Notes: generated by a model from the letters alone, not told the origin. Shown: positions 45,640 to 57,914, numbered from the stretch's first letter. The stretch is 64,000 nt of DNA from Macrobrachium rosenbergii (GCF_040412425.1 NC_089744.1:30346001-30410000); one strand, 5' to 3'. A program made the numbers and translations.

Positions 45640-45750
45640 TCTTTGCCAGTGTTGTCTTGGATCGTCAGTAATGGCGGCAGTGTATTTGTGATTAGTGTTT
45701 GTGAATTTTCGCGTGCACCGTTTGCCATATAAATCAAGTTTATCGTGGAG
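45640..45750 (+). other. Possible non-coding first exon
   Basis: A locally CpG-richer stretch (TCGTCAGTAATGGCGGCAGT through TTTTCGCGTGCACCG) ends at a good donor, GTGGAG followed by GTGAGG at 45751. The ATG at 45671 reaches a stop after six codons. Nothing downstream was recognised as its partner. Confidence 0.2.
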
Positions 45751-46206
45751 GTGAGGCTACTAGTGATTTGAGTTATTCATGTAGATAGAATTGTTGGATT
45801 CATGGCAGATTATTTATGCTGCTCAGGTTGGAATTGAACCAGTATTGTTCCAAGCTTGTAGGCCTAGTCTAACTTCGTCACTAGGCTCGGGTCCCTGAAG
45901 TATCATTTTTTCCTCCCATAACTTTACGCTTTAGTCATACTGTATCAGAAGCCTTCAGTAGCCTATGCACATTAGGACTACCGCAGCCCAACGGAGACAA
46001 TCGCATTTTCTATCTAGGAGCCCTTAACTTAAAGTGTAGCCTAGGCTTAGCCTTTATCTTAGCCTACGGTAGGCCTAAGTGGCCAGTGTCAAATTTTGAG
46101 GTAGAACTAAGAAATAGCTCCGCATCGAGTTTTACTTTGGAAATTAAGGTAGCTCTAAGTAGTAGCTTCCCGGCACGATTTCCCTCTTACTTTTACTTTG
46201 TCTACA

Positions 46207-46950
46207 GTTATTTGGTTGCTAATTATGGATTTACCTTCAATTTTTGTCGCACGAATGTAATTAACCTGTAATTAACCCCTGAAGTCCATCCAACAATGGG
46301 TGGTTATTCTATATATTAGCTCTGCGCCTGTTTTTACCTTGGAAACTGGTTTTTTCTACTCTTTTAGGGGTCCTGATAATGGCGGTGCACCTGTTTGTTG
46401 TCGGCCAAATGGAATGTCCCTTCGCCGTGTTTAGTACTAGCCCCGGGGGGGTTGGGTACCCATACGTTAACAAGTGATTGCACTTGCTGGACGGGATATG
46501 AACCGTTCGAAACAGACGTAGCCGTGCTCTGTCTTGTGAAGATCGCGTAGGGAAACCCCTTGTTGGATGGACTTCAAGGGTTAATTACAGGTTAATAACA
46601 CTCGAGCGCCAAAAATTAAAGGTAAATTCATAATTAGCATCCAAAAAACAGTAGAAAAAGTTAAGTTAGAAGGCAGTCGCCGCCGCGGTGCTACTATATA
46701 GTTCTACCCAAGGGGTTTCCATAAGCGATCTTCACAAGACAGCATGGGTACATTTGTTTGGAACGGTTCATATCCCGTCCAGCAAGTGCAATCAATATTA
46801 ATGTATGAGTACTCCCGGGCCAGTACTAAACATGGCGAAGGGACATTACATTTGGCCGACAACAAACAAATGCACTGCCAGTATCAGAAGCCCTAAAAGT
46901 GTAGAGAAAACCAGTTTCCAAGGTAACAGCAAGCACGGAGCTAATACTTA
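46207..46950. repeat. Interleaved foldback arms (X Y X' Y')
   Basis: Segment X (46207-46301, with GTAATTAACCTGTAATTAAC) is inverted at 46555-46645. Segment Y (about 46316-46555, with CAAATGGAATGTCCCTTCGC and GGACGGGATATGAACCGTTC) is inverted at about 46700-46950. The arms are 90 and 240 bp, imperfect, and no protein is encoded. Confidence 0.8.
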
Positions 46951-48990
46951 GAATTACCGAAATTAATATTTCTCATAGTATTTTGGTTGCATAGGCCTAG
47001 TAAGAGTTTACCATTATTTTTTGTTGTTTGACCGTAATTAACCTGTAATTAACCACAGAAGTTAGGCCTATAGGCTATGCTGGCCATCCTGGAATGCTAT
47101 CACGCATGTGCAGTGTAACAGGGGAGCTTTTAGTAAAAAGTGGAGTTTCCATCACCAGCAGGTAAGGGGGCAGAGCCCCCCAACTAAGTAACACAACCTG
47201 CTAAGTTAGGTTAGGTTACATGAGGTTAGTATAGTTCCTTTAAAATAGGTTTCCTTAGCCAGTCCCTTCTAAAACATGGCTCTCTGATGACGCGCATGCT
47301 TGGAACCATTCCACAATACCATAGCAGTCTGGTTTTTCTCCCAATGGTTTCCCCCCAGCCACAACCCTGCATTCCCAAAGGGTCCCCAACCATGTTAGGT
47401 GGATATGGGCTAAGGTTAATAATAAGTGACCGACAATAAACAACACTACCTCCTTCATCAGCAGCACTAAATGTATATAAAGGAAAAATCAATTTGTAAG
47501 GTAATACAGGCAGTCCCCGGTTATCGGCGGGGTTCCGTTTCCGAGGGTGTGATGATAACTGAAAATCGGCAGTTTTGCCGATTTTCGGGGATTATCGGCG
47601 CCGAAAAACACCAATTTTCAGTTATCGGCGCCTCTGTTAGGTAGGTATCAGCGCCGATAAGTGGAAATCGGCGATTTTCAGCGCTGAAAATTGCCAATTT
47701 TTGTTGCTAGACAAGCCCCATAAAACCGGATCGCTGTTAACCGAGCCCGGCATTAACCGGGGACTGCCTGTAGCCTGTGCAGAGCTCTTGCTTAGAAATA
47801 AGAATTGCATTCAGGAGTCGAGATTATGATTTTCTTATGTTTTAAAGTCTTGGTTATTTCAGTAGTAAATTATCCCAGAAGTTAGCCTACGTAGATAGCC
47901 TGAGGCTACTTAGGGAATTTATAGCCTGTGTCCTACAAATTTACTGTTATAGTGATGTGCCTGTTTACCATCTTGGGTAGTATGCAGAGTAGGGAAGTAG
48001 GGGTAGACATTGGTAAATTCATCTAGTAGTGAAAATTATATAGAAGAAAGTGGTAAAGCTGTAAAACAGCTCCACACAGACTATTGCCTTGGAAGTTGAT
48101 TTTTCCTATACTTTTAGTGTTGCTGATGGAGGAGGTGGTGTTGTTGAGGTAAAAGTTCGTTTCTGGTCTGAACTCCAATTCCATATGACAAACATATATT
48201 TTCAACAGTTTTCTTGCTATTTTCAATTGTCCCATTCAAGATTTCAACCGGAAATAATTCGTTGTAGTTTCCAAACCTCAGGCCGTAAGCACGTTTACAT
48301 GCAAAATGGGTGCCATGTTTGGTACCATCCCCTTGGGATGCACGTAAAACATAAAATAATGATGGTAAATACCGTAAAAATAATGTTCTTACATTGTTTT
48401 GGATGTTACGGCCTACTTGACTTACAGCTGAAACGACCAGGACCAGAGTACTTGATAGTACAGAGTACTTGATGGGATGTTCTGACTGGAAATGAACATT
48501 ATCCATTGTTTATTGTCGGTCAATTATTATTAACCTCCTATCATGGCTGGGGACCCTTTGGGAATGCGTCGTTTTGGGTGGGGGAAATCATTGGGAGAAA
48601 GACAGGACTGACATATTTTTATGGAATGGTTCCATGCATGCGCAAGTCATCAGGGAGCCATATATTTAAGGAGGGATTGACTAAGGAAACCTATTATAAA
48701 GGGAACTGTACTAATCTAATGTCCCCTAGCCTAACCTAACCTAGTAGGCTGTGTTACTTAGCCAGGAGGCAGAGCCCCCTGAACCCCCCAATGAAGGAAA
48801 CTACTTTTTACCAAAAGTTCCCTTATAACACTGTACTGTGCTGTAGCATTCCAGGATGGCCAGCATACAATAACATATCAGTTCTGAGGTTATTTACAGG
48901 TTAATTACAGTTGACCGCCAAAAAGTAATGATAAATTCTTGATAAGTAACCAAAATACTATAGAAAAAGTCAATTTCCAAGATAATACCT
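46950..48990. repeat. 2-kb foldback element with a nested MITE
   Basis: The left arm, about 46975-47500, starts with another copy of segment X. The right arm, about 48490-48960, is its inverted counterpart. Matched pieces include GCAGAGCCCCCC / GGCAGAGCCCCCT, the CCTAACCTAACCTAG / GTTAGGTTAGGTTAC pair and AACATGGCTCTCTGATGACG with its inverse near 48650. The roughly 1-kb centre holds MITE copy 1 and no clear gene. TTAGG-like pairs here are part of the arms, not telomere. Confidence 0.75.
47507..47770. mobile_element. Tigger-like MITE, copy 1
   Basis: 264 bp starting CAGGCAGTCCCCGGTTATC and ending in the complement CCGGGGACTGCCTG, flanked by TA on both sides (47505-47506, 47771-47772). The interior is made of short palindromes around TTATCGGCGCC. 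The TIR style and TA target suggest the pogo/Tigger branch of Tc1-mariner; no transposase is present. Confidence 0.85.
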
Positions 48991-49039
48991 CATGTGGAGT
49001 TATTCTATGGTTCTACTAAGAAAGTTACCCACTGTGGCT

Positions 49040-49320
49040 GGGGGTGTCCAGAGGAGCAAAGCCCCCTTGCCCAGGTCAGTGCTTGGCGCCCTAAGTAGGG
49101 TTAAAAAGGTAAATTCCGGAAAGGTTAGCTTAAGGTTCTTTTAGTTTGGTTGTCTGGTGCCAAACCACGTGTCCGAACGGAAATTTAGTCCCGACGATCT
49201 GGTTTCAGGATTCAGTGCTAGGGGAGTCCAGGGAGGGGGTGAAGCCCCCAGGCCAAGCCAGGGCACGGCGCCCAAAGTCAGGTTAGGAAGGTAAGGACAA
49301 GGCATTAAAGGAAAGGTTAG
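49040..49320. repeat. Two degenerate direct repeats of about 90-100 bp
   Basis: 49040-49128 and 49221-49320 share GGGG(T/A)GTCCAG, AAGCCCCC, GGCGCCC and GGAAAGGTTAG in the same order. No coding frame. Confidence 0.7.
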
Positions 49321-51404
49321 GTTTTGCCCATTTTCATGGTCGGGTTTCTCACTCCTACCCTGTCTTCCTACTCTGCTGTTTTATGTTTCAGCATTCATCC
49401 CATTTGGCTGGTGCGAAACATGGCGGTTATGTGATTGTGCCTGGTATCAAAGTGAAAATTTGCCATTTAAATTGTGAGGGGTCTCAATGTAACCTAGGAC
49501 ACTGGGTCCTTACCTGGCTGGGGGCTTCATCCCTTTGGACCCCCTTCCCCCCGTACTGACCTAACAGGTTACCAGGTCCTTATTTTCTGTGGTGTTCCCC
49601 CATAATTGTAGGATATGAGGGGTTCATTGTCTCCAAAACCATGCCTATCCTACAAGTCTAATTTGCTAACAGAATGAATGTAATAGTGTAATTGTTCAGA
49701 TAACACTAAAAGGAAAATATGTTTAGCTCCAGAATACGAATATGGTTTCAAGTAAGAATTTACCAAACATTCAATACATCTTACCCTTATAAGAATCAGA
49801 ACTCGAGAAAGTAGGCTACCATAGGGATATTAGAGTACATTCTTGCCATTCACTTTTGTATTTCCCTCTACCTAAAAACCCCTCTCTCCCACTATGGTCA
49901 CCAGTAATTAGGATATAAGGTGTTCCAACATCGTTAAACTTGGCAACAAATTTGTTACCGAAACGAATGTCAGAAATGTTCAAAGCATAAGTCTGCACCA
50001 AAGGGACTGTGACCATGAACTGTATCTAACCGAATTCCACAACCCTTTAATTATGAGAACTTAAAAGAGAAGAACCAGTGAGGTTTCGGCATTTTCCACA
50101 TCCACATTTGCAGAGTAAAATAACAAAAGACTTCCCAAATTCGCAAGCCATCCTTACCCGAAAAAATTTTATCGGGAGCCTCACTCACGTGACTTTAGAA
50201 ACTCAGAAAAAGTCAAGATGGGTAACAACATTCATTGGTAAATATCTTGGTAACAGTAAAATTTTTATAGATTTGGTATGGTTTCGAGGACTGGCACTAA
50301 AGTAAAATAATACTGTCACAGTGCAATTAGGCCACTGACTTGGACTGCATAGGAATGCCTTTTAATTCTTTAGGAAGAGTTGGATAGTGGATGTCTAAGC
50401 CAGTGATTCAAGAACACTGCTCATTCCATTGGGACAAGTTTCTGCATTCGCTATAGTCTGAAGTTAATGGATCTTTGCCCCATAACCTTCTTGAGGACCT
50501 GGCCACAGCTGGACACTTCTTGGCACCTTGGATATCTACAAAAGCTTCTGCTTCAGCAGGAATCATCTATCTTAGACCACCTTAGTTGGTGTCTCTGTCC
50601 ATCCTTTATTTTCTGCTGTTTTGGAACTTTCTTCTCAACTCCTGTGGAATGTATGGTTTGACTCAATATTTGGTGTACTGGAGAAAGTTTGGTAGGACCT
50701 GTGGTTACGAGGGGTCAGAGAAGCCTATGTTCTTCGCTTTTTCTTCTATCACCTCTACCTCCTATTCCTTCTTTTCCTCTTTGCCTTCCCTATCTCCAGA
50801 CAAACATATGTGCAGGAGGAAGTCATAGAACTCAACCCTCTGTAGGAAGATTTCATGTGTCCATGTGGGCATTGCTTCCCAAGTAAGAGTAGACAATAAT
50901 CACTGCAACTCTTCACTGAAAGAACTGTCCTCAGATTAGGCGGATCAGTTTGCTAGTTTGCTCATGATGAGTTCCCTGGGCATGGGTCCACTTGCCCCTT
51001 GTTGCTGTAGTCTTCTTGGGGAATGATGGCTGAGCTGGACATATATTGCAAAGGCAGCTGTCCATTGGCAAACAGTTGGGTCAGTCACGTGCTTATTCTT
51101 TTGAGGGATATTGGTTGACCCACACATCAACTGCAGAGGTAGATGACTGTGAGTGGAATGAATGAAATGGGTTGCAAGCTTGTGCTTGACCAAGGGATAT
51201 CCTCCAGCCACCTTCTAGATCTGATAAATTTATTGATAGGAGCACAGTCATCAGTGGAAAGAAAAAAAAAATATAACAATAAATGGACACAGCAATATGT
51301 ACACTTCACAAAACTTTTAATCACAGTAGAAGAGTTATTCTTTTCAATGAGCTGAAATTCTCAGAAGGAAAACTTTGACAAGACAAGAATTTAAAGATCA
51401 AAAT
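49321..51404. other. Intergenic, no gene seen
   Basis: Several short frames of up to 88 codons (such as minus 51211-50945) show no family resemblance or paired splice sites. Confidence 0.4.
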
Positions 51405-51775
51405 GTTTTGTATAAGCTACTTACCAAGTAATTACATTGCTATTAGTTTCTATTTACCGGCAGCTAGAATTTTGAAATTCGCGGTAGTGCTACTTTGTTT
51501 TGGCTAGGCACGTGACCCAGCCCACTTTTGGGGTAAGAGAAGAACCAGCTTAGCAAATGAGCTCAGTATTTTTCTGGCGGCTGATGGCTGTGGTTACAGT
51601 GATTGGCAGGAGCGGTGTTTTTAAATTTCTCTTCTCTGTTGATCTTGGATCATTGGTGAAGTATTCGCTTTATGGTAGCCTTTTCGGCACAGTTAGTTAG
51701 TGTCAGGTTTTCTCTGAAGACTTGTATAACTGAATTTGACAATTTTTTGGACTTTCTTTGACTTGACTTGCTAGC

Positions 51776-53841
51776 ATGTCTGACTCATGCTCCCAAAGTG
51801 TTAGGTATTGCAGTAAAGGCTGCAATACGAGACTGATTAAAGCATGTTATGACCCTCATACTCTCTGTTCTTCTTGCAGGGGTCAGATTTGTTCCCCTGA
51901 ATTGACCTGTAATGAGTGTGTCTCATGGGATCGGAAAATGAGGAAGACCTTAAATAGTCATTTGATGAAATTAGACTGGGATAAAAAGAGAAAAACAGTG
52001 GCTAGGGCTAGTGGTAAGAAGACTTTAGCTAGTCAGGTGTCGGCAAAATCTTTTGTCTGATATTTCTGATTCTGTATCCTTTGTTCCACCTGATCCCATT
52101 ACTCCGCACCCTGGCTCCCTTACTCCCAGTCCTGACCTCATTACCAGCCTTGAATCGAGAATTAATCTTAAGTTTGGATTGCTCGTTGACACAATGGAAA
52201 AAATTGGTGCTTCTGTTAAAGTCCTGATGGACAAAGTGAATGTGAAAGGTGTTGTTAGTGGAGGAGGTGGTTGTCTGTCCATGCCGATTCTCTGAGACCA
52301 AGGTCCCTGGCAAACTCCCTAAACCTGGGAGGAGCCAAACTGGCAGCCCAAAGGGGCACGGTTTTTCTGCCCACAGGCACATCGCCCCCTCAGTCGTACC
52401 TGTTGCTGATTCTCAGGTTACAACAGAGCGCTGCTGAAAAGGTGTCTCTGTGGAAGTGGATCAGCCTGTCCTCTAGTATTTCCAGCAGTGACTCCAGTCC
52501 CTAGGCGCCAGTGGCTAGGCGAATCTCGTCCTTTGAAAAGATGCGCTGTGGGCGCTTCTCAACCTTCTGCTGTACCGATTAAGAAGGCTAAAGAGGCTTC
52601 TCCAGAACGTCTTCCTTCCTGTAGCTTGTGGGACAGTCCAGAACGTTTCTCCCAGGATCAACCAGCGTTTACGGGACAAGTTCTACCTTCTAAGCATGCT
52701 ACTTCTCGGTGCGCTTTGCATCGAACCATCTTCTAGTGCGCATCTTTGGCTCCGGAGGACTTGAGGCAGGATGCCCTTTTCTTGTGATGTGGCAAGGAAG
52801 CTCTGATTGGATGGTTGCGCCCAACTCCTGTGCTTGTAGCGGCTGTACAGTCTGCTGTTCCTGATCAGACCGTTGGCGGAGAAGTCGTTATCGGTTTTGG
52901 GAACAAAGCCCAGTTGTGCCAGATCTTCCTTCTCCAGTGGTTCATGTTACTTCTTCTGTTGCGGCTCCCTCTGAGCTCCATTCATCTGTTGTACGCCCAT
53001 CATCTCCTGAGCGCTTCTTTGCTGAGCTCTCTTTGGCTCCCGAGCGCCCATTGGCTTCCGAGAGCCCATCTGCTCCCGAGCGCTCACCGACTTCCAAGTG
53101 CCCATTGGCGCCCGTTCCCCTCTTGCAGCAAGATACTCCTTTGGCACCCAAAGCTAATGCTGCTTCCATTCAAATTTTCATATTTTTCTTTGGCAGAGCC
53201 TGTGTCTTCCTTTGGTTCTACCTGCTTTGGGCGACAGTTGCACCTTCTGTATTGGATCCTTCTGTTCAGTCGATCCAACAAATTGGACAATATCCTGTTT
53301 TAATTCAGAAAGCCCCTTCAGTTCCCCAGCCTGTTGTGGATCTGTCACCAATCTCTTCAGAGGAAGAGGAAGTAGCGGACCCTGTTTCTCCTTGTTCCAT
53401 CACTTTACTCAATTTTCTGCTGGTGACCTTTCCTGATCACTTCTCTCCTGCAGCTGTGGCATCTCCTGCTTCAACTTACATTATGGATATCCGGACGATG
53501 TGTTCAAGACTGCCTAAAATGGTTCTGTCTACTTCAGCTAAGAAGGCTGTTCTTTGTTGGAGAACTCATCTGGGTTCAGAAAGGGAGCAGTGGAAATTCT
53601 TCCTTTCTTGCCATTCCTTCTAGGCTGTCAGGCTGCCACCCCAGTTGAGAAGATATCTTTCATTGCTGAGAGGCTCCTTCCATGGGAGCTCCTAGGTTCC
53701 TCCCAGGGACTTCTCCAGTTTGTTTTGTTCCTCCTTAATCTCGAAATAACTCAATGCAGCCAAGATTTTGTTCTTGTCCTCGGAAATGAACCATCTGACC
53801 AAACATTTGTTCAAAGTCTGGAAAGTGCTCAGCTTTCTTGA
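51776..53841 (+). pseudogene. Gag-like ORF of DIRS-like element C1, frameshifted
   Basis: ATG at 51776 opens 94 codons with the cysteine/histidine cluster RYCSKGCNTRLIKACYDPHT, CSSCRGQICSPELTCNECVSW, the DIRS gag pattern also present in element B. It continues in shifted frames: PPDPITPHPGSLTPSPDLIT (52080), then 52916-53623 with Ser/Pro/Glu repeats of the type SAPERSP, then the conserved gag core near 53640-53840. Confidence 0.7.
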
Positions 53842-53886
53842 CTGGGCATTGGAGCTCTTGCTCATAAAGTTCTCCAACTCTCAGTA

Positions 53887-54447
53887 ATGTTTATCCCTGA
53901 AGACTTCTTGGAGTTTTTGGAGTCATCTCTTGCCTGGATAAGGGTTAGAAGAAGCTCTTTTGAGTTATCCTCCCTTTTTGTAATGGGTATCCTCAAGAAA
54001 AGGAAGCTTTGGTGTTCATACACCACGAAGGGAGTTTCTCCCTCCCAGAAGTCCACACTCCTTTTCCTGCGTCTGGACAAGAAGCACCTTTTCCCTCAGT
54101 CGACTGTGCAACAAATTGTAACTGATCTTCAACAGAAATCTACGCAGGATCTCCTCACTCAATCAACGAGACGGCCTAGAGAGTCTCCTGCTTTTCCCCC
54201 AGCACATTCACAAATTGACGAAGATACGTTGCCCATAGTGAAAGTCAAAGCGCATGAAATAAGAGCAGTTGCCACGTCCCTGGCTTTTAGGCATAATTTG
54301 TCTGTTGCCTCTGTCATTCAAACAACATTTTGGAAATGTAATTCGGTTTTTGCAACTTATTATTTGCGTGACATTGAAACTGTCTGTGAAGACTGCAGTA
54401 CCTTGGGACCTATTTCAATTGCTGGTATGGTGTTAGGAGGAGTGTAG
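53887..54447 (+). CDS. Gag tail joined in frame to tyrosine recombinase C-terminus (element C1)
   Basis: 186 open codons. Residues 1-110 (FVMGILKKRKLWCS, LRLDKKHLFPQSTVQQIVTD) match the end of gag in element C2 (YAMGILKKRSFGA, DKTYFFHRLQ). From about residue 118 it becomes recombinase: VKAHEIRAVATSLAFRHNLS (the H-x-x-R box), then FWKCNSVFATYYLRDI with the nucleophile Tyr. The first catalytic Arg and the core-binding domain are missing. It is a deletion junction kept open, otherwise unremarkable in codon use. Confidence 0.8.
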   Translation: MFIPEDFLEFLESSLAWIRVRRSSFELSSLFVMGILKKRKLWCSYTTKGVSPSQKSTLLFLRLDKKHLFPQSTVQQIVTDLQQKSTQDLLTQSTRRPRESPAFPPAHSQIDEDTLPIVKVKAHEIRAVATSLAFRHNLSVASVIQTTFWKCNSVFATYYLRDIETVCEDCSTLGPISIAGMVLGGV

Positions 54448-55471
54448 GAAGCTTCCTTCATCCTTCCTATTTTTTTATTTTCGCCTTGAGTCATGGTATC
54501 GAGTCGTAGGGGAGCCTGGGGGTACTTGGTATTTGGAGTGCTCACCAGTTTTAGCCACATGGTTGGGTAATCGTATACTGTAATGTTTGGCTATAGGCGA
54601 TTGTGCTTTGTTGTATTTATTCTCTGGTTGTGTTTTTCTGGTACTGTGCCCAGGGCAGGGGTGAACTGTTTAATCTTTGTATGCAGTCGGACACTCCTTT
54701 GCAACAAAGGAATCCTGCTATGTAGCAGGCGACTCCTGGCTATACCGCCATGCCGCTATGCATTGAGAAGAGTGCCATCCAGAGGCAGTATTTTCCTGTA
54801 GCAGCTCTCTCAACAGGTAAGGGACCAGCAACCATTTTTACTAATGCTAGCACATTCTATTTCTTTACATTACTAATTTTAATGTATTAAGACAGATAAC
54901 CCATGCGTCCCACCTCCTACAATGTGGGATTCAGCTATGTAATTACTTGGTAAGTAGCTTATATAAAAATTATGTTTTTATAATAAAATAAAGCAGTTTA
55001 TATGGTTTGCAAGCAATTACGTGATCAGAGCCCTTCCTCATCCCCTTGCATGGTTGGAAGGCATAAATATATTGAGCAGTGGCTGAAGGCTGGTTCTCTC
55101 TTATAAAAGTGGGCGGGGTTCCTGTTACAGTTCAAAACAAAGTAGCACTTTTAATTTCAAAATTTAGCTGCTGTTGTAAGAAACTAATAGCTATGTAATT
55201 ACTGTAATTGGTAAGTATATATAAAACTATTTTATATAAGTAACTTACCCAGTAATTAGATAGCTATTAGTTTCTCTTAACCGGCAGCTCAAAATTTTGA
55301 AATTGTGGGTCCGCTAGTTTGTTATGGTTTTGGCAACATGCTCCGCCCACTTTCGGGTGTAAGAGAAGATACAACATAGCAGAGAGCTTCAATTTGTTTG
55401 TGTCAGGCGAATTTTGATGAATGATTGACGACTCTTTGCCCATTTTTTGGACTTGTATTAGACTTTCTAGG

Positions 55472-57600
55472 ATGTCTGACCCTAGTAGTGCTAACATTAG
55501 GTATTGCAGCAAAGTTGCAATACTAGACTAACTGAGAATCTTATGATCGCACACTGTTTGTGTTCCATGTAGGGGACAAACATGTTCAGTAGATTTACGT
55601 TGTGAGGAGTGTAATGACTGGGATATTAAGAAGTGGAACACTTTAGATGCACATCTCAGAAACCAGCTAGAGATAGGAAGATGAAAGCTATTGCTAAGGA
55701 ATCTAGTAAAGCTTTATGTAGTCAGGATTCATCCACTAAGTCGGATGCAATTGCACCTATAATTTCTTCCAATCCCATTCCATCTCCTCCATTTGTGCAA
55801 CCATCAGTTTACCTGATCTCACGTTTCCGACTCCCAACACCATCGCCAGTCTGGAGTCAAAAATCCACACATCTTAATTTTGAATTGATTGTGCAATCGA
55901 TCGCTAAGTTTCTTTTAGGCCATCAGTGAAAGCACTTAATGGATAAAAGCGTAGTCAGAGCGTCGTGGTTGGCAAATGCAGTGGAGGAGGGTGGCTGTTT
56001 GGGCCACCATTCTCCTAGGCCAAAGGTCCCTGTCATACTCCCCAGCACCTGGGAGGAGGCAAACTGGCAGCCTAAAGTATTTGGGTCTGCCCCCGAGCAG
56101 TCGCCTCAGTTCAATCTGAAAGTGAGCCAGAGCGAATTTCATGGCGCCCACTCTTTGCAGTGATAGTGGAGGAGGTGGCTGTTTGGCCTTTCTAGGATGT
56201 CTCCTAGGCCAAGGTCCCTGTCATACTCCCAAGCACCTAGGAGGAGTCATACTGGCAGCTCTGATTGGCTGGTAAGGGAGGTCAGTGGAGTCTGCCCCCG
56301 AGCAGTCGCTCTCGGTTCAGTCTGTTAATGAATCCCAGACTGCAACCAAAGGCCATTGTTTAAAGGCCTTCAAGTGATTGCTCACTGTTGTCCTCCAGCT
56401 CCGAAAGATTTTAGTCCCAGGCGATTCAGTATTAATGCGGACAAGTCACGCCTAAAATCGGGTGCAGTGGAGTTTGAGATTTCTTCCCGTTCCTTGTAAG
56501 AAGGGCAAGGATTCAGTGCGCCCATCATATAGTCACTGGGATACCCCAGAACGATTCATCTTCTGCTTCTTCTGACGATGGTCAATAAATTGGCGCCTAA
56601 GTGCCTTTGTGATTTTAGACGTTCGTGCCGATATAAAGGAGAAAATGCATCAGGAAATGCTTACCCAGCACCTCCATCTCTATAATCAGCTACACCAGCA
56701 ACTAGTGTCGAAGCACCCAAACTCCCGTTTGCGATTGAGCGCCCATTGGCGCCTGTTCTTCGACAGGTTTCGCTACTGGCTCCCATATATTAGCGCCCCG
56801 AGCACCCATTGGCGCTATTCTTTCAACAATTCCCATTATGGCTCCCGAACCTCCACAGCGCCCCGAGCTCCCATTGGCGACATATCTGATGAGAAAAAAT
56901 TAATAATCAGATGTTTGCATACTGGCTCCCATCTCCACAGCTAGGTGAGAAATTTGCATACTATTGGCTATATGATCCTCCACCATTCTTAGTAGTGCCA
57001 TCTCGGCATTGGTCCTCCAGTTGACCCATTCAGAGCAAACTGGCTCAAACATATTCTCAGTTTGCTTCAGAAGGCTTCTCCTACAGCTCAGATGACAGCG
57101 AACTTATCTCTTTCTCCTGTTTCTTCTGAGGAAGAGGTTGTTCCCAATCAAGATGCACCTTCATCGGCACACTTGGCGCTGTTGAGGTTCCTGCTAGCAA
57201 CTTATCCAAGCTGCTTCTTGCCAGCTATTCCCTCTTCAGCTAAGAAGGCACTGGAGGAAGTAGAAAATTATGTCCTCTGCCTCAGAACTTGCGCACCTTC
57301 TTAAAAATATTTTTAAGGTGTTCGAAGTGATGAGCTTCCTTGGCTGGGCGCTCTGGTGCGCAAACTTAGAGAGTGCTCTTTGTTACCTCAAGAGATCTTG
57401 TCGAATCTCTTGGGAGTACTTTCCTTTATTGACAGAGGCATTTGCGATAGTATGCAGGACTTAGCCAGTCTGTACGCCATGGGTATTCTTAAGAAGAGGA
57501 GCTTTGGTGCTCTTTTTACTTCAAAAAGGCATCACTCTGTCTCAGAGATCGCCTCCTATTCTCCCCTTGACAAGACATATTTTTTCCACAGGCTACAGTA
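55472..57600 (+). pseudogene. Gag-like ORF of DIRS-like element C2
   Basis: ATG at 55472 gives MSDPSSANIRYCSKVAI, parallel to C1, then breaks. Later pieces: a region with repeated CCCATTGGCG motifs (56730-56880), SSEEEVVPNQDAPSSAHLAL (57120), and YAMGILKKRSFGALFTS near 57480. The copy has several stops. Confidence 0.65.
55981..56340 (+). repeat. 185-bp tandem duplication inside element C2 gag
   Basis: Units start at 55981 and 56166 (GTGGAGGAGGGTGGCTGTTT / GTGGAGGAGGTGGCTGTTTG) and share CCTAGGCCAAAGGTCCCTGT and GAGCAGTCGC. They are moderately diverged, so the duplication is old. Confidence 0.85.
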
Positions 57601-57914
57601 CTGAACATTGCCTCTGACCTGCAGAAAAAGAACACTCAGGACCTGCTCACTCCAATCTACGAGACACCTAAAGGATTCATTGGCTCTTCCTCCCAGATCT
57701 TCGTCTCCGCTGCAACGTACTCCCTGTTGGAGCTCCCGTTCTAGATCCTAGATTAGGAAAAGAACTTATATCTGTTTCCCACAGTGTTCCATCAAGAAGT
57801 CCTCTTCAAAGTCTTACTCCAAGAAATGAAAACATAGTCCTCCGTATTCAGATAGGAGAGCGGCTCCTTCAATTTTGGGAACGGTGGGAACAAAAGGGAG
57901 CAGAATCTTGGATA

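Larger units (their letters stand above)
51411..55225 (+). mobile_element. DIRS1-like element C1, internally deleted
   Basis: The left terminal repeat from 51411 (TATAAGCTACTTACCAAGTA...AGCTAGAATTTTGAAATTC) is found inverted at about 54985-55225 (...TTTCAAAATTTAGCTGC...). A short segment at 54926-54970 is the complement of the left outer end, the position of an internal complementary region. Between them are a gag with zinc motif and a recombinase C-terminus, but no RT or RNase H. A defective, non-autonomous derivative. Confidence 0.8.

Noticed and set aside
47200..48760. TTAGG-like repeats suggestive of arthropod telomere
   Set aside because: Only two or three imperfect units (GTTAGGTTAGGTTAC and its inverse) in the arms of a foldback element, not an array.
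50945..51290. Minus-strand 88-codon frame upstream of element C1
   Set aside because: No conserved motif, no splice context and no similarity to DIRS or gypsy proteins; left as intergenic.
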